From assembly GCA_017961235.1 (NCBI GenBank), contig JAGCXQ010000011.1, positions 124,001-188,000 on the forward strand: a stretch of DNA of 64,000 bases, read 5' to 3'. The notes beneath the pieces were generated by a model that was not told the DNA's origin, ran no database searches, and saw nothing but the letters and a program-made list of their open reading frames with translations. Made by a program: the position numbers and the translations under genes. Shown piece after piece: positions 36,132-45,461 of this stretch; within the stretch, counting starts at the first letter, position 1; each line of letters begins with the position of its first letter. The stretch comes from Clostridiales bacterium. GTDB lineage: Bacteria; Bacillota; Clostridia; Saccharofermentanales; Saccharofermentanaceae.

Positions 36132-36287
36132 AAGACCATAAAGCAGCACATAAAAACGACAGGTATTTCGCTGTAATCACAGTATAAGCGCCGGGTCTTC
36201 CTGGTGTATAATGACTTCAAATGACTTCTGAGGAGAAGAGGCGGAACGGATCGGATTGAAGCTCTGATCATCTGCCGATATGGGGAT

Positions 36288-36752
36288 ATGAGTGATAATA
36301 GGATCAAGGTGTGCCTGGTCGGGTCTTCCGGCGGGCATCTTAATCATCTTTATATGCTGAAACCGTTCTGGGAAGATAAAGAGCGGTTCTGGGCGACATT
36401 TGATAAAGAAGACTCGAGAAGTCTTCTTGCCGGAGAGAAGATCTACCCGGTGTATTTTCCGTCGAACCGTTCGCTAAAAGCACTGATCATCAACACATTC
36501 CGTGCTATCAAGATCCTTAGGAAAGAAAAGCCCGACCTGATCATATCAGCTGGCGCTGCGCCGGCTGTCCCGTTCTTCTATATCGGGAAACTGATGCGGA
36601 AAAAACTCATTTATATCGAGCCGTTTGACCGTGTGCACACCCGCTCCCTGACTGGTAAGTGGTGCTATAAAGTTGCAGATGTTTTCATCGTGCAGTGGGA
36701 AGAAATGAAGAAAGTATATCCGAAAGCTGTTTGTCTGGGGAGCATCTACTGA
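36288..36752 (+). CDS. pssD: PssD/Alg14-like glycosyltransferase subunit
   Basis: A 154-residue protein with the Alg14 start (VGSSGGHLNHLYML) and a membrane-associated hydrophobic stretch near residues 85-105. PssD-type proteins dock the catalytic partner PssE at the membrane. It is the first gene of a six-gene surface-glycan cluster. The next gene starts 2 bases after its stop. Confidence 0.85.
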   Translation: MSDNRIKVCLVGSSGGHLNHLYMLKPFWEDKERFWATFDKEDSRSLLAGEKIYPVYFPSNRSLKALIINTFRAIKILRKEKPDLIISAGAAPAVPFFYIGKLMRKKLIYIEPFDRVHTRSLTGKWCYKVADVFIVQWEEMKKVYPKAVCLGSIY

Positions 36753-36754
36753 GT

Positions 36755-37249
36755 ATGATTTTTGTTACTGTCGGAACGCATGAACAGTCCTTCAGAAGAC
36801 TGGTCGAATATATGGATACCTGGGCGGGGGAACACGATGAAGAAGTGTTCATCCAGTCCGGCTATACGAAGTATGTCGCGAAGAACGCGAAACAGAAGGA
36901 TTTTCTGACGCGCGAGGAGATGCTCGATAAGATCAAAGATGCACGCATCGTGATTTCCCATGGCGGACCGGCCTGCTATACCGAGGTGCAAAGATGCGGC
37001 AAGATCCCGATCGTTATCCCGCGAAGCCATAAGCTCGGAGAGCAGTATGACGATCATCAGATCGAGATCGGAAGAGAATATAAGCGACGCTATAATACCA
37101 TCCTTCTGGTCGAAGATATCGCAAAGCTCGGTGAGTATATCGGAAGGTACGATGAACTGGTAAAAGATATGGACATGTCTTCTCTGCGTCCGCATAATAC
37201 TGAATTCTGCGAAGAACTGTCGAAGATCGTGGATCAGATGTTTCACTGA
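36755..37249 (+). CDS. pssE: PssE/Alg13-like glycosyltransferase catalytic subunit
   Basis: A 164-residue GT28-C-terminal-type protein (MIFVTVGTHEQSFRRLV at the start, SHGGPACYTE in the sugar-nucleotide site). It should transfer a sugar to a lipid-linked acceptor together with the PssD-like subunit. The start MIFVTV is used in preference to a longer upstream methionine that overlaps pssD. Confidence 0.88.
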   Translation: MIFVTVGTHEQSFRRLVEYMDTWAGEHDEEVFIQSGYTKYVAKNAKQKDFLTREEMLDKIKDARIVISHGGPACYTEVQRCGKIPIVIPRSHKLGEQYDDHQIEIGREYKRRYNTILLVEDIAKLGEYIGRYDELVKDMDMSSLRPHNTEFCEELSKIVDQMFH

Positions 37250-37259
37250 GGGATGATAT

Positions 37260-38219
37260 ATGGAAGAAGCAACGAATCTATCGATCATCATCCCGATCTA
37301 TAATGCGGAAAAATATCTGCCCGCATGTCTTGATTCGCTTCTTGAAACAAAGGGGATCAAAGATACGGAGATCCTCCTGATCGATGACGGATCCTCTGAC
37401 AGCTCTGCATCTGTAGCCGGAAAATATGAGAAAGAAAATCCCAATATCCGTGTGATCCGAAAAGAAAACGAAGGACCTTCCGCCACGAGAAATCTTGGCG
37501 TAAGAGAGGCACGGGGAAAATATATCTTCTTTTGCGACGCAGACGATATGGTCGTACCGGTGCTTTTCGAGAGGGTGATAAAGCTTTCGGAAGGAAGCGC
37601 GGAAGACATGTTCATGTGGGACAGCGAGATCGTCTATGACATGAAGGATCTCCTTGCGAAAAAAGATGAGGAGTACTTCGCGCATTACGGGCTTCCGAAG
37701 AAAGAACAGACCTACTCGGGAAAAGAGATCATGGAGATCCTGATCCGGAATGGAAAGGGCTTCATTGCGACGGTCTGGCTGGGTGCGTACCGGAGGGACT
37801 TCCTTCTGGGAAATGATCTCCTGTTTGAAGATGGACTGATCTACGAAGATGAGCTGTGGGTGCCGAAGGTGCTCCTGGCGGCGAAGACCGTCCACTATCT
37901 TCCGAAGAAGATCTACAGATACCGCGTCCGCCGCGGCTCGATCACGAATCCCGACAAGAAGGACCTGAAGAAGAATGTCGAAGCGCTTCTTTACGTCTAT
38001 ACATCGCTGTATGATTACTATGACAGAGTGCTCGCGGGCGATCCGCTGAAGGAGATCATCGAGGGGAACCTCACGAAGCGATATCTGCACATGATCTATA
38101 AGCTTCGTTTCTGGAAATACGGATACGGAAAGAAAATCGACAAGAAACGCCTCTGGAAGACCTCGCGGCGCCTTCGCGACAAGGTCCTGGTGCTGGGGCT
38201 TTATGTGATCGCGCACTGA
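37260..38219 (+). CDS. Family 2 glycosyltransferase
   Basis: A 319-residue GT2 enzyme: NLSIIIPIYNAEKYLPACLDSLL at the start, DDGSSDSS, and the metal-binding CDADDM (DxD-like). Residues 190-235 (YEDELWVPKVLLAAKTVHYLP) are shared with the GT2 half of the next gene, so these two arose by duplication. It is likely to extend the repeat unit of the surface glycan. Confidence 0.9.
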   Translation: MEEATNLSIIIPIYNAEKYLPACLDSLLETKGIKDTEILLIDDGSSDSSASVAGKYEKENPNIRVIRKENEGPSATRNLGVREARGKYIFFCDADDMVVPVLFERVIKLSEGSAEDMFMWDSEIVYDMKDLLAKKDEEYFAHYGLPKKEQTYSGKEIMEILIRNGKGFIATVWLGAYRRDFLLGNDLLFEDGLIYEDELWVPKVLLAAKTVHYLPKKIYRYRVRRGSITNPDKKDLKKNVEALLYVYTSLYDYYDRVLAGDPLKEIIEGNLTKRYLHMIYKLRFWKYGYGKKIDKKRLWKTSRRLRDKVLVLGLYVIAH

Positions 38220-38235
38220 AAAGGGCTGGAAGAAA

Positions 38236-40050
38236 ATGGACGCGAAACGAAAGTATGCCATCAAGAATAAATGCCCGGGATTCCTCTGGAAAAGCACCCG
38301 CGCGGTGTACCGGAAGGTGAATTTTCTGCGCTGCCGGATGAGGATGACATTTGGCGGGAAAAAGATGGAGATGTACTGCCCGTGCTGCGGAACGAAGCTG
38401 AAAAGCTTCGTCGAAGGCGACTATCAGGGACGTCCGGGATTCTATGATCTTTCTTTATTTGAGAACACGGTGAAGGACGTTCTCTGTCCGGCCTGCGGAT
38501 CTCTTCCGAGGCATCGCATCCTCGCGATGTGGGGAGAGAAAAATATAGATCTTCTTTCCGGAAAAGATGTCCTCTACTTCGCGCCGGAGCGCGGCATGAC
38601 CCACTGGATGAAAAAGAACGGGATCGCCTTCACGACTGCAGATCTTCAGGACGAAGATACTGACCTTCAGCTCGATATCACGGACACCGGACTTCCCGGC
38701 GGATCCTACGATGCCGTTATCTGCAATCACGTACTGGAGCATGTCGATTCCTATGAAAAAGCACTTGCCGAGGTGAAGAGGATCCTCCGCCCCGGTGGTA
38801 TCTTTATCGTCTCATTTCCGATGAGTCCGGATGTCGATCTTATCGAAGAAGACCCGGAAGTGACAACAGATGACGAGCGGCTCCGCAGGTACGGACAGAG
38901 CGATCACGTGCGCCTTTTCGGAAGAAATGCGGATCAGCTCCTAAAGAAAGCGGGATATGAGGTGAGCGTGATCGATGGCTCGGAGTATCCCGGCAACACG
39001 CTTCCGGTGAGCGGTCCGTCAAAGTATGATATCAACCGGCTTTTCCTCTGCAGAAAAGAAACTGCATCGTCGGAAGGAAGCAGTGTTCTCTCGATCATCG
39101 TTCCAATCTATAATGTTGAGAAATATCTTCGAAACTGTATCGATTCGCTTCTTTCTTCGGATGAGATCAGTAAGACGGAGATCCTTCTGATCGATGACGG
39201 ATCCACCGATGGATCCGGTGCGATCGCGAGATCCTATGCGGATGAGTATATGTTCATCCGTTACTTCAGCAAAACGAATGGTGGTCTCTCGGACGCCAGA
39301 AATTACGGCCTTTCGCAGGCGAAAGGCAAGTATGTATTCTTCCTCGATGCGGATGATATGGTGACCGCAGATGGCATATCTAAAGTGATCCGAAAAGCAT
39401 CGGACAGTGATGCGGATGTGATCCTCTGGGATGGTATAGCGATCGATGAGAGCGGAAAGACCATCGCATCTTCCTATGATCTGATCCTAACTCATGACGG
39501 CCTTCCCGAGGGACCGATGACCGGCATCGATGCGATGACGATGCAGATCAAGGATCACGGAAAAGCATGCATGACGGTCTGGCTCCGCGCTTGCCGCCGG
39601 GACTTCCTTCTTTCTTCGGTGCCGGAGTTCCAGCACGGGATCCTGCACGAAGATGAGCTCTGGACCCCGCAGGTGATGACCTCCGCGAAGACCGTGGATT
39701 ATCTTCCCGAGAAGGTGTACTGCTACCGCGTACGCGAAAACTCGATCATGCATCCTTCCGGAAAGGATGACAGACACGTGCACTCGATCCTCTACATCAT
39801 GGCAAAGCTGCATACGCTATACGATGCGGGGATTCGGGATAAGAAAACGAGGAAAGTGCTTCTTTCCGGCTGGGCGGACACGTATCTGTTCCTGATCAGC
39901 AAATATGATTTCGAAAGATATGCTTCAAGAAAGGACCTGCCGCGCGGTAAAATAGTATCAGCGTCAAAACACGGTAAGACGAAGGTAAAAGCACTTGTGC
40001 TGCGGCTTTTCGGTGTGAAGATCTACAGAAGGATGTTTCGTAAAAGATGA
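38236..40050 (+). CDS. Fusion: zinc-ribbon SAM methyltransferase plus family 2 glycosyltransferase
   Basis: A 604-residue protein with two enzymes. Residues about 45-90 form a ribbon (CPCC, CPAC). Residues about 108-235 are a class I methyltransferase (DVLYFAPERGM, DAVICNHVLEHV). From about residue 282 a GT2 domain begins afresh (SVLSIIVPIYNVEKYL, DDGSTDGSG, LDADDM), and its C-terminus resembles the previous gene. The fusion suggests that methylation and sugar addition happen on the same growing glycan. It overlaps the next gene by 4 bases. Confidence 0.88.
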   Translation: MDAKRKYAIKNKCPGFLWKSTRAVYRKVNFLRCRMRMTFGGKKMEMYCPCCGTKLKSFVEGDYQGRPGFYDLSLFENTVKDVLCPACGSLPRHRILAMWGEKNIDLLSGKDVLYFAPERGMTHWMKKNGIAFTTADLQDEDTDLQLDITDTGLPGGSYDAVICNHVLEHVDSYEKALAEVKRILRPGGIFIVSFPMSPDVDLIEEDPEVTTDDERLRRYGQSDHVRLFGRNADQLLKKAGYEVSVIDGSEYPGNTLPVSGPSKYDINRLFLCRKETASSEGSSVLSIIVPIYNVEKYLRNCIDSLLSSDEISKTEILLIDDGSTDGSGAIARSYADEYMFIRYFSKTNGGLSDARNYGLSQAKGKYVFFLDADDMVTADGISKVIRKASDSDADVILWDGIAIDESGKTIASSYDLILTHDGLPEGPMTGIDAMTMQIKDHGKACMTVWLRACRRDFLLSSVPEFQHGILHEDELWTPQVMTSAKTVDYLPEKVYCYRVRENSIMHPSGKDDRHVHSILYIMAKLHTLYDAGIRDKKTRKVLLSGWADTYLFLISKYDFERYASRKDLPRGKIVSASKHGKTKVKALVLRLFGVKIYRRMFRKR

Positions 40051-41372
40051 AAAAAGTTCTGGTATATTTTCATGAAAAATACATGACACCGAGCGGTGGT
40101 CCGTCCGGCTATCTCTATAATCTGAAGTCGTATCTCGAGAAGACCCGTTCGGGTGGAGCAGGAGCTGCCGGCGCACAGGAGGAAAAGTGCGGAGCAGGAG
40201 CTGCCGGCGCGCTTTCTGATATGCGTGGTGACATCCAACTCGAGTTCCTCAATGATACGGATTTTCACTCGGATCTTTCGTTTAAAATGAAGAATGCGGC
40301 GCACCGTGTTTTCTCCTCGGACCGTTCACTGTCGGACGTGGGAAGAAGAGTGGAGCAGATATTTTTCGAGAGCGGACAGGCTGGCCCCTTTGACCTGAGC
40401 AGATTTGATGCCGTGCATTTTCATAGTACAGCGGACATGTTCACGCAGAAGAAAAATCTGGAGAACTATGAAGGGATAGTCATTCTTACCTCCCATACGC
40501 CAAAAGCACCGCACCGTGAGTGGATCGAAGACATGGTGCACACTTCGGACCTGACGAATGCTGCGGATATATCGGAAAAAGAACAGGCACTTCTCGCGAG
40601 AACGAGGGAATGGGATGAGTATGCATTCGCGCGGGCAGACTACCTGATCTTCCCGTGTAAAGAAGCGGAAGAACCGTATTTACATACCTGGGAAGAATAC
40701 CCGAAGTATAGAGATGAAAAGAAGATCCTTTATCTTCCGACCGGAAGCAGAAAGTGCTGCCCGAAGAAGACGAGGGAGCAGGTCCGCGCGGAGCTTCAGA
40801 TCCCGGAGGACCGCTTCGTCATCTCATTTGTCGGAAGACATAACAGCGTCAAGGGATACGACCGGCTGAAGAAGATTTTCCAAGGGCTTCATGAACTTCC
40901 GGGGACGCGGGATAGTAGTGTCCGGCAGAGCTTCTCCGGTGTGACGGTCCTTTGCTGCGGGAAAGAAGGCGCGATCGCACATCCTGATTCTCCGGACTGG
41001 ATCGAAGTGGGATGGACGGACGATGCTGCTTCCTACGTACAGGCATCCGATCTCTTTATCCTGCCGAATAGAGAAACATACTTCGACTTAGCACTTCTGG
41101 AGACACTCTCCATCGGAAAGACCGCACTGCTTTCCAGGACCGGAGGAAATAAGGTCTTTGAGGGGAAAGAGGAGCAGGGGATCTATCTCTTTGATACGGA
41201 GGAGGAAGCAATAACTCTGATACGAAACAGAATGAACGAAGATCCTGATGTCAGAAAAGAAAAAGAAGCCGCTCAGAGAGTGCTTTTCGAGAAGGAATAT
41301 TCGATGAGAAGATTCTGCGAGCGCTATATGGATATTCTGGAAAAGATATGCGGAACGGAAAAAGGGAAATAA
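40047..41372 (+). CDS. Family 4 glycosyltransferase
   Basis: A 441-residue GT4-like enzyme. It has the N-terminal HEKYMTPSGGPSGYLYNLK region, then RFVISFVGRHNSVKGYDRL as the start of the second Rossmann domain, and LFILPNRETYFDLALLETLS with the family Glu. Residues about 37-55 hold two copies of a GAGAAGA segment made by an in-frame 36-bp duplication. Part of the glycan operon, coupled to the preceding gene by ATGA and followed by the flippase after 1 base. Confidence 0.82.
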   Translation: MKKVLVYFHEKYMTPSGGPSGYLYNLKSYLEKTRSGGAGAAGAQEEKCGAGAAGALSDMRGDIQLEFLNDTDFHSDLSFKMKNAAHRVFSSDRSLSDVGRRVEQIFFESGQAGPFDLSRFDAVHFHSTADMFTQKKNLENYEGIVILTSHTPKAPHREWIEDMVHTSDLTNAADISEKEQALLARTREWDEYAFARADYLIFPCKEAEEPYLHTWEEYPKYRDEKKILYLPTGSRKCCPKKTREQVRAELQIPEDRFVISFVGRHNSVKGYDRLKKIFQGLHELPGTRDSSVRQSFSGVTVLCCGKEGAIAHPDSPDWIEVGWTDDAASYVQASDLFILPNRETYFDLALLETLSIGKTALLSRTGGNKVFEGKEEQGIYLFDTEEEAITLIRNRMNEDPDVRKEKEAAQRVLFEKEYSMRRFCERYMDILEKICGTEKGK

Positions 41373-41373
41373 G

Positions 41374-42822
41374 ATGAGCGGGAATAAAGAAGTAACATCT
41401 CTTGCGAAAAACGCAGTCTTCAGTGTGATCTACCGGCTGCTGCATATTCTTTTTCCGCTGATCAGCTACGGCTATGTCGCCAGAAAACTGACGTCCGATG
41501 TGGTCGGGCGGCACGCGGCGGCCGTGAATAATGTCTCGTATTTCGTGATCCTCGGGTCGCTCGGGATACAGGCCTATGCCACCAGAGAGATCGCACGGAG
41601 AAAAAACGATAAGAAAGAGAGAGACAAACTCTTCTCCGAGATGCTGATCGTCGGATGTATCCTGACCGCAGTGGCTGCCTGTGCGTTTAGTATATGCATG
41701 GGATTCATCCCGCTGTTTCGGGCGGAACGGAGCCTTTATCTCATCTGCGCCATCACCATCGTGACGAATATGTTTAATGTGGACTGGTACTTCCAGGGAA
41801 CGGAGGATTTTAAGTTCATCGCATTCCGCTCTCTCGTGGTCAAGATCGTATCGCTTATCGCCGTATTTATCTTCATCCGCACGCCGGAAGATATCTATAA
41901 ATACGCCCTGATCGGAGTTCTCACCACCGCGCTTTACTATTTCCTCAGTATCACGCATGCAGGGAAAGATGCGAAGTTCAGCCTGCGTGGGGCGGAACTG
42001 AAAAGACATCTGCTGCCGCTGTTTTTCCTCGCGCTATGCACGGTATCCACGGAGCTCTACGCGAGAATGGACGTCACGATGCTCGACGTCATGAAAGAGC
42101 ACTCAACAGTGGCCTCCTACTCCTATGCACAGAAGATCGTGAACCTGATCGTTGTGACGCTGATCGCGGTCACGGCGGTATTCCTCCCGAGGCTGAGCTA
42201 CTACTTCTCAAACGAAAAAGAAAAGTTTAATAAGCTGACGAAATTCGGCGCTGATCTGATGATCTTCATCTCCATCCCGATGTGCCTCGGCCTCGCGGCG
42301 ATCGCGTCTCCGCTAGTATCTGTCTGGCTCGGCGCCGGTTACGAAGATGCAGTCCCGTGCCTGATCATCCTCGCATTTATGATCCCGCTGAAGTGTATCG
42401 GCGACATCGTCTGCTATCAGGTCATGATGTGCGCCGGGCAGGAGTCCTTCCTCATGATCGCCTACATGATCACACTCCTCGTAAACGTGATCAATAACCT
42501 TCTGCTTATCCCGAGGTATGGTGCTTTTGGCGCATCGGCCGCCTCCCTGATCTCGGAGATCATCGTATTTGCGATCGTGATCATCCGCTCGAAAAAGTAC
42601 CAGAACTACAGGATCAACCTCCGAAACCTCGTCGTGACCACGATCTCATCGCTTGCGATGTTCGGGGCGGTGATCGGATTTTCATTCCTCGTGGATCCGA
42701 TGTGGCTCAAGCTGGTTGGCGGGGTGATCCTCGGCGGCTCGATCTTCGCCATACTCAACCTCCTGTTAAAAAATGATTTTATAACCCGGGAAGTATTAAA
42801 GGCCTACCATAGCATGATATAA
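41374..42822 (+). CDS. Wzx-type oligosaccharide flippase
   Basis: A 482-residue membrane protein with 12 or more helices and the typical polysaccharide-transporter start (LAKNAVFSVIYRLLHILFPLI). It should move lipid-linked repeat units across the membrane and is the last gene of the glycan cluster. A polymerase (Wzy) is not present in this window. Its final codons overlap the -10 box of the next gene. Confidence 0.9.
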   Translation: MSGNKEVTSLAKNAVFSVIYRLLHILFPLISYGYVARKLTSDVVGRHAAAVNNVSYFVILGSLGIQAYATREIARRKNDKKERDKLFSEMLIVGCILTAVAACAFSICMGFIPLFRAERSLYLICAITIVTNMFNVDWYFQGTEDFKFIAFRSLVVKIVSLIAVFIFIRTPEDIYKYALIGVLTTALYYFLSITHAGKDAKFSLRGAELKRHLLPLFFLALCTVSTELYARMDVTMLDVMKEHSTVASYSYAQKIVNLIVVTLIAVTAVFLPRLSYYFSNEKEKFNKLTKFGADLMIFISIPMCLGLAAIASPLVSVWLGAGYEDAVPCLIILAFMIPLKCIGDIVCYQVMMCAGQESFLMIAYMITLLVNVINNLLLIPRYGAFGASAASLISEIIVFAIVIIRSKKYQNYRINLRNLVVTTISSLAMFGAVIGFSFLVDPMWLKLVGGVILGGSIFAILNLLLKNDFITREVLKAYHSMI

Positions 42823-42823
42823 T
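42815..42823 (+). promoter_or_regulatory. Extended -10 promoter of larE over the wzx stop codon
   Basis: GCATGATATAAT spans the last codons of the flippase gene and lies 43 bp before larE. Confidence 0.55.
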
Positions 42824-42866
42824 TGTTCGAAGCAAAAAACTGATATTACAGGGTAGATAGACAACT

Positions 42867-43709
42867 ATGGATCTTAAGCATGAGAAAAAACTGAAACTGG
42901 AAGGATATCTCCGTGAACTCGGAAGTCTCGCGGTAGCGTTTTCGTCCGGCGTGGACTCGACGTTCCTTCTGAAAGTGGCAAAAGACGTCCTCGGCGATAA
43001 AGCGATCGCCGTGACCGCGAAGTCGTGTTCTTTTCCGGGACGCGAACTCGACGAGGCGACTGCATTCTGTCAGAAGGAGGGCATCCGCCAGATCGTGATC
43101 GAGTCGGAAGAACTCAACATCGACGGATTCCGCCAGAACCCGAAAAACAGATGCTATATCTGCAAGCGCGAGCTCTTCTCGAAGATCATCCGCGTCGCTG
43201 CGGAAAACGGCATCGAGCATGTTGCGGAAGGCTCGAATATGGACGATAACGGTGATTACCGTCCGGGACTGATGGCTGTCGCGGAGCTCGGCGTCAAGAG
43301 CCCGCTTCGTTATGCGGAGCTGACGAAGGAAGAGATCCGCGAACTCTCTAAAGAGATGAACCTCCCCACCTGGGACAAGCCGTCGTTCGCGTGCCTTGCG
43401 TCTCGCTTCGTCTATGGTGAGACGATCAGCGAAGAGAAACTGCACATGGTCGATCAGGCCGAGCAGCTGCTTCTCGACCTCGGATTCCGTCAGGTGCGCG
43501 TCCGCATCCACGGAAATATCGCACGTATCGAAGTGCTTCCTGAAGAGATCGGAAAGCTGACAGCTGAGCCGGCCCGCACGAGAGTATATTCCACGCTAAA
43601 AGCACTTGGATTCGCCTATGTGACGATGGACCTTTCCGGTTATCGCACGGGCAGCATGAATGAGACGCTGGATGCTTCCGAGAAGGCGCTTGCGACAGGG
43701 AAGAAGTAA
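42867..43709 (+). CDS. larE: ATP-dependent sacrificial sulfur transferase LarE
   Basis: A 280-residue PP-loop enzyme. The ATP loop SSGVDS is at residues 26-31, and Cys176 in KPSFACLASR is at the same residue number as the sacrificial cysteine of the Lactobacillus enzyme. LarE adds sulfur to the nickel-pincer cofactor of lactate racemase, giving up its own Cys sulfur. LarB, LarC and LarA are not seen in this window, so it may supply another pincer-nucleotide enzyme elsewhere or have a different acceptor. The ribosome site is weak. Confidence 0.9.
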   Translation: MDLKHEKKLKLEGYLRELGSLAVAFSSGVDSTFLLKVAKDVLGDKAIAVTAKSCSFPGRELDEATAFCQKEGIRQIVIESEELNIDGFRQNPKNRCYICKRELFSKIIRVAAENGIEHVAEGSNMDDNGDYRPGLMAVAELGVKSPLRYAELTKEEIRELSKEMNLPTWDKPSFACLASRFVYGETISEEKLHMVDQAEQLLLDLGFRQVRVRIHGNIARIEVLPEEIGKLTAEPARTRVYSTLKALGFAYVTMDLSGYRTGSMNETLDASEKALATGKK

Positions 43710-43724
43710 GGGACGGTAAAGAGA

Positions 43725-44510
43725 ATGCTGAATTCATTTTCGAGAACACAATTACTCTTAGGTCCGGAAGGCATGAAGAAGCTTTCGGAGTCCCGTGTCG
43801 CGGTCTTCGGCATCGGCGGTGTCGGCGGCTATGCCGTAGAGGCGCTCGCCCGAAGCGGCGTCGGAGCACTCGACCTGATCGATGACGATAAGGTGTGCCT
43901 GACGAATATCAACCGCCAGATCATCGCGACGCGAAAGACCGTCGGGAAGTATAAAGTCGATGTCGCGGAGGAGCGTATCCATGATATCAATCCCGACTGC
44001 GTGGTAAAAACCTATAAGACATTCTATATGCCGGACACCGCGTCGCTGTTCGATTTCAGCGAGTATGACTACGTCATCGATGCGATCGATACCGTGACCG
44101 GAAAGCTCGAACTCATCGAGCAGGCAAATAAAGCAGGCACGCCGATCATCAGCAGCATGGGCGCTGGAAATAAACTCGACCCGACGGCATTCGAGGTCAC
44201 GGATCTGTATAAGACTTCCGTCTGTCCGCTCGCGAAGGTCATGCGCAGAGAGTGCAAGAAGAGAGGCATCAGATCCCTCAAGGTCGTCTATTCGAAGGAA
44301 GAGCCGATCCGTCCGCTCGAGGACATGTCGATCAGCTGCCGCCAGCACTGCATCTGCCCGCCGGGCACGGTGAGAAAGTGCACGGAGCGAAGGGACATCC
44401 CGGGCTCGACCGCCTTTGTTCCATCAGTTGTCGGCCTCATCATCGCGGGAGAAGTCATCAAGGATCTGGTAAAGGATGTGGAGAAGGATCCGGTAAAAGA
44501 AGAGGAATAG
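43725..44510 (+). CDS. tcdA: tRNA threonylcarbamoyladenosine dehydratase TcdA (ThiF/E1-like)
   Basis: A 261-residue E1-like enzyme: nucleotide-binding GIGGVGGY at residues 29-36, later DAIDTVTGK, and a C-terminal Cys cluster around SCRQHCICPPG. It catalyses ATP-dependent dehydration of t6A at tRNA position 37 to the cyclic form. It is 15 bp after larE on the same strand, and the two are probably co-transcribed. The stop codon overlaps an AGTGCTTTT word. Confidence 0.9.
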   Translation: MLNSFSRTQLLLGPEGMKKLSESRVAVFGIGGVGGYAVEALARSGVGALDLIDDDKVCLTNINRQIIATRKTVGKYKVDVAEERIHDINPDCVVKTYKTFYMPDTASLFDFSEYDYVIDAIDTVTGKLELIEQANKAGTPIISSMGAGNKLDPTAFEVTDLYKTSVCPLAKVMRRECKKRGIRSLKVVYSKEEPIRPLEDMSISCRQHCICPPGTVRKCTERRDIPGSTAFVPSVVGLIIAGEVIKDLVKDVEKDPVKEEE

Positions 44511-44604
44511 TGCTTTTCGCATAGAAGAAAGGGAATAGTGCTTTTGCCGGGGAAAAAGCAAATGACATATCTGCATAGAAACTGTTTTAGATGCTGAATT
44601 TACA

Positions 44605-44613
44605 TGTTATAAT
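44605..44613 (+). promoter_or_regulatory. Extended -10 promoter of the Bax-inhibitor-like gene
   Basis: ACATGTTATAAT lies 40 bp upstream of the start codon. Between tcdA and this site are two copies of AGTGCTTTT in the same orientation, 28 bp apart. Confidence 0.55.
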
Positions 44614-44652
44614 GATTTTCAATTGGGAAAAAGATTTTTCAGGAGGTATTTT

Positions 44653-45357
44653 ATGAGTTGGACTTCAGCTAGAAAAGAAGAACGCATGAATACCATTAAC
44701 GGCGAGATCATCAGTGACAGATCTTATAATCTGGTGCTCGGCGGAACGGTCTTCTACGGACTTCTGATGAACGTGATCATATGTAAAGTATTTGGTGAGA
44801 GGGTGCTCGACTGGATCCTCGAATCCTCTTCGAATATGATCATTCTTTTGGTAGGTTATTTTATTTTCGCGATTATCGGTACAGTTATCGCCCATAAATC
44901 CGCGAATCCGGGCATCAGTTTCCTAGGGTATAACCTCGTCGTTGTTCCGGTGGGACTTCTGGTATCGGTTACTGTTTCCGGTTATCTGTCCGCAGGTATG
45001 GACCAGGTCGTTTTCCAGGCGATCGTGATCACCGCGATCACCACCTTCGTGATGCTCGCACTGTCGTGTGCATTCCCGACATTCTTCCAGGGCCTCGGAA
45101 AGATCCTGTTCTGCGCACTGATCGGACTTGTAGTTGCTGAACTGATCGCACTTCTGATCTTCCGTTCCAGCCATGACATCTTCGCATGGGCAGGAGCAGC
45201 GATCTTCTCTCTGTACATCGGCTACGACTACAGCAAAGCGCAGATGTATCCGAAGACACTCGATAACGCAGTGGACTGCGCAGTCGATCTTTACCTCGAT
45301 ATCATCAACCTGTTCCTCCGTATCCTCCGCATCCTCGGATCCAACTCGAGAGATTAA
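44653..45357 (+). CDS. Bax inhibitor-1/YccA-like membrane protein
   Basis: A 234-residue protein with about seven transmembrane helices. It ends with YIGYDYSKAQMYPKTLDNAVDCAVDLYLDIINLF, of which the last part (LDNAVDCAVDLYLDIINLF) is characteristic of the BI-1/YccA family, whose members are pH-gated calcium leak channels or proteolysis modulators. AGGAGG precedes the start. It is an independent gene. Confidence 0.85.
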   Translation: MSWTSARKEERMNTINGEIISDRSYNLVLGGTVFYGLLMNVIICKVFGERVLDWILESSSNMIILLVGYFIFAIIGTVIAHKSANPGISFLGYNLVVVPVGLLVSVTVSGYLSAGMDQVVFQAIVITAITTFVMLALSCAFPTFFQGLGKILFCALIGLVVAELIALLIFRSSHDIFAWAGAAIFSLYIGYDYSKAQMYPKTLDNAVDCAVDLYLDIINLFLRILRILGSNSRD

Positions 45358-45404
45358 GATCCGCTTCTGATCCTGATCGAAAGACGAAGGAACGAATAAA
45401 CGTA

Positions 45405-45450
45405 GCAAAAACGGGCACCCTTCCGGATTTTCCGGGAGGGTGCTTTTTGC
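45405..45450. terminator. Bidirectional terminator
   Basis: GCAAAAA, GCACCC and CCGG on the left are mirrored by CCGG, GGGTGC and TTTTTGC on the right. It ends the two convergent genes on either side and includes a GTGCTTTT word. Confidence 0.8.
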
Positions 45451-45461
45451 ATATGATGTTT

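Noticed and set aside
37278..38297. 339-codon minus-strand frame opposite the GT2 gene
   Set aside because: The GT2 enzyme on the plus strand accounts for the region. The antisense frame has no motif.
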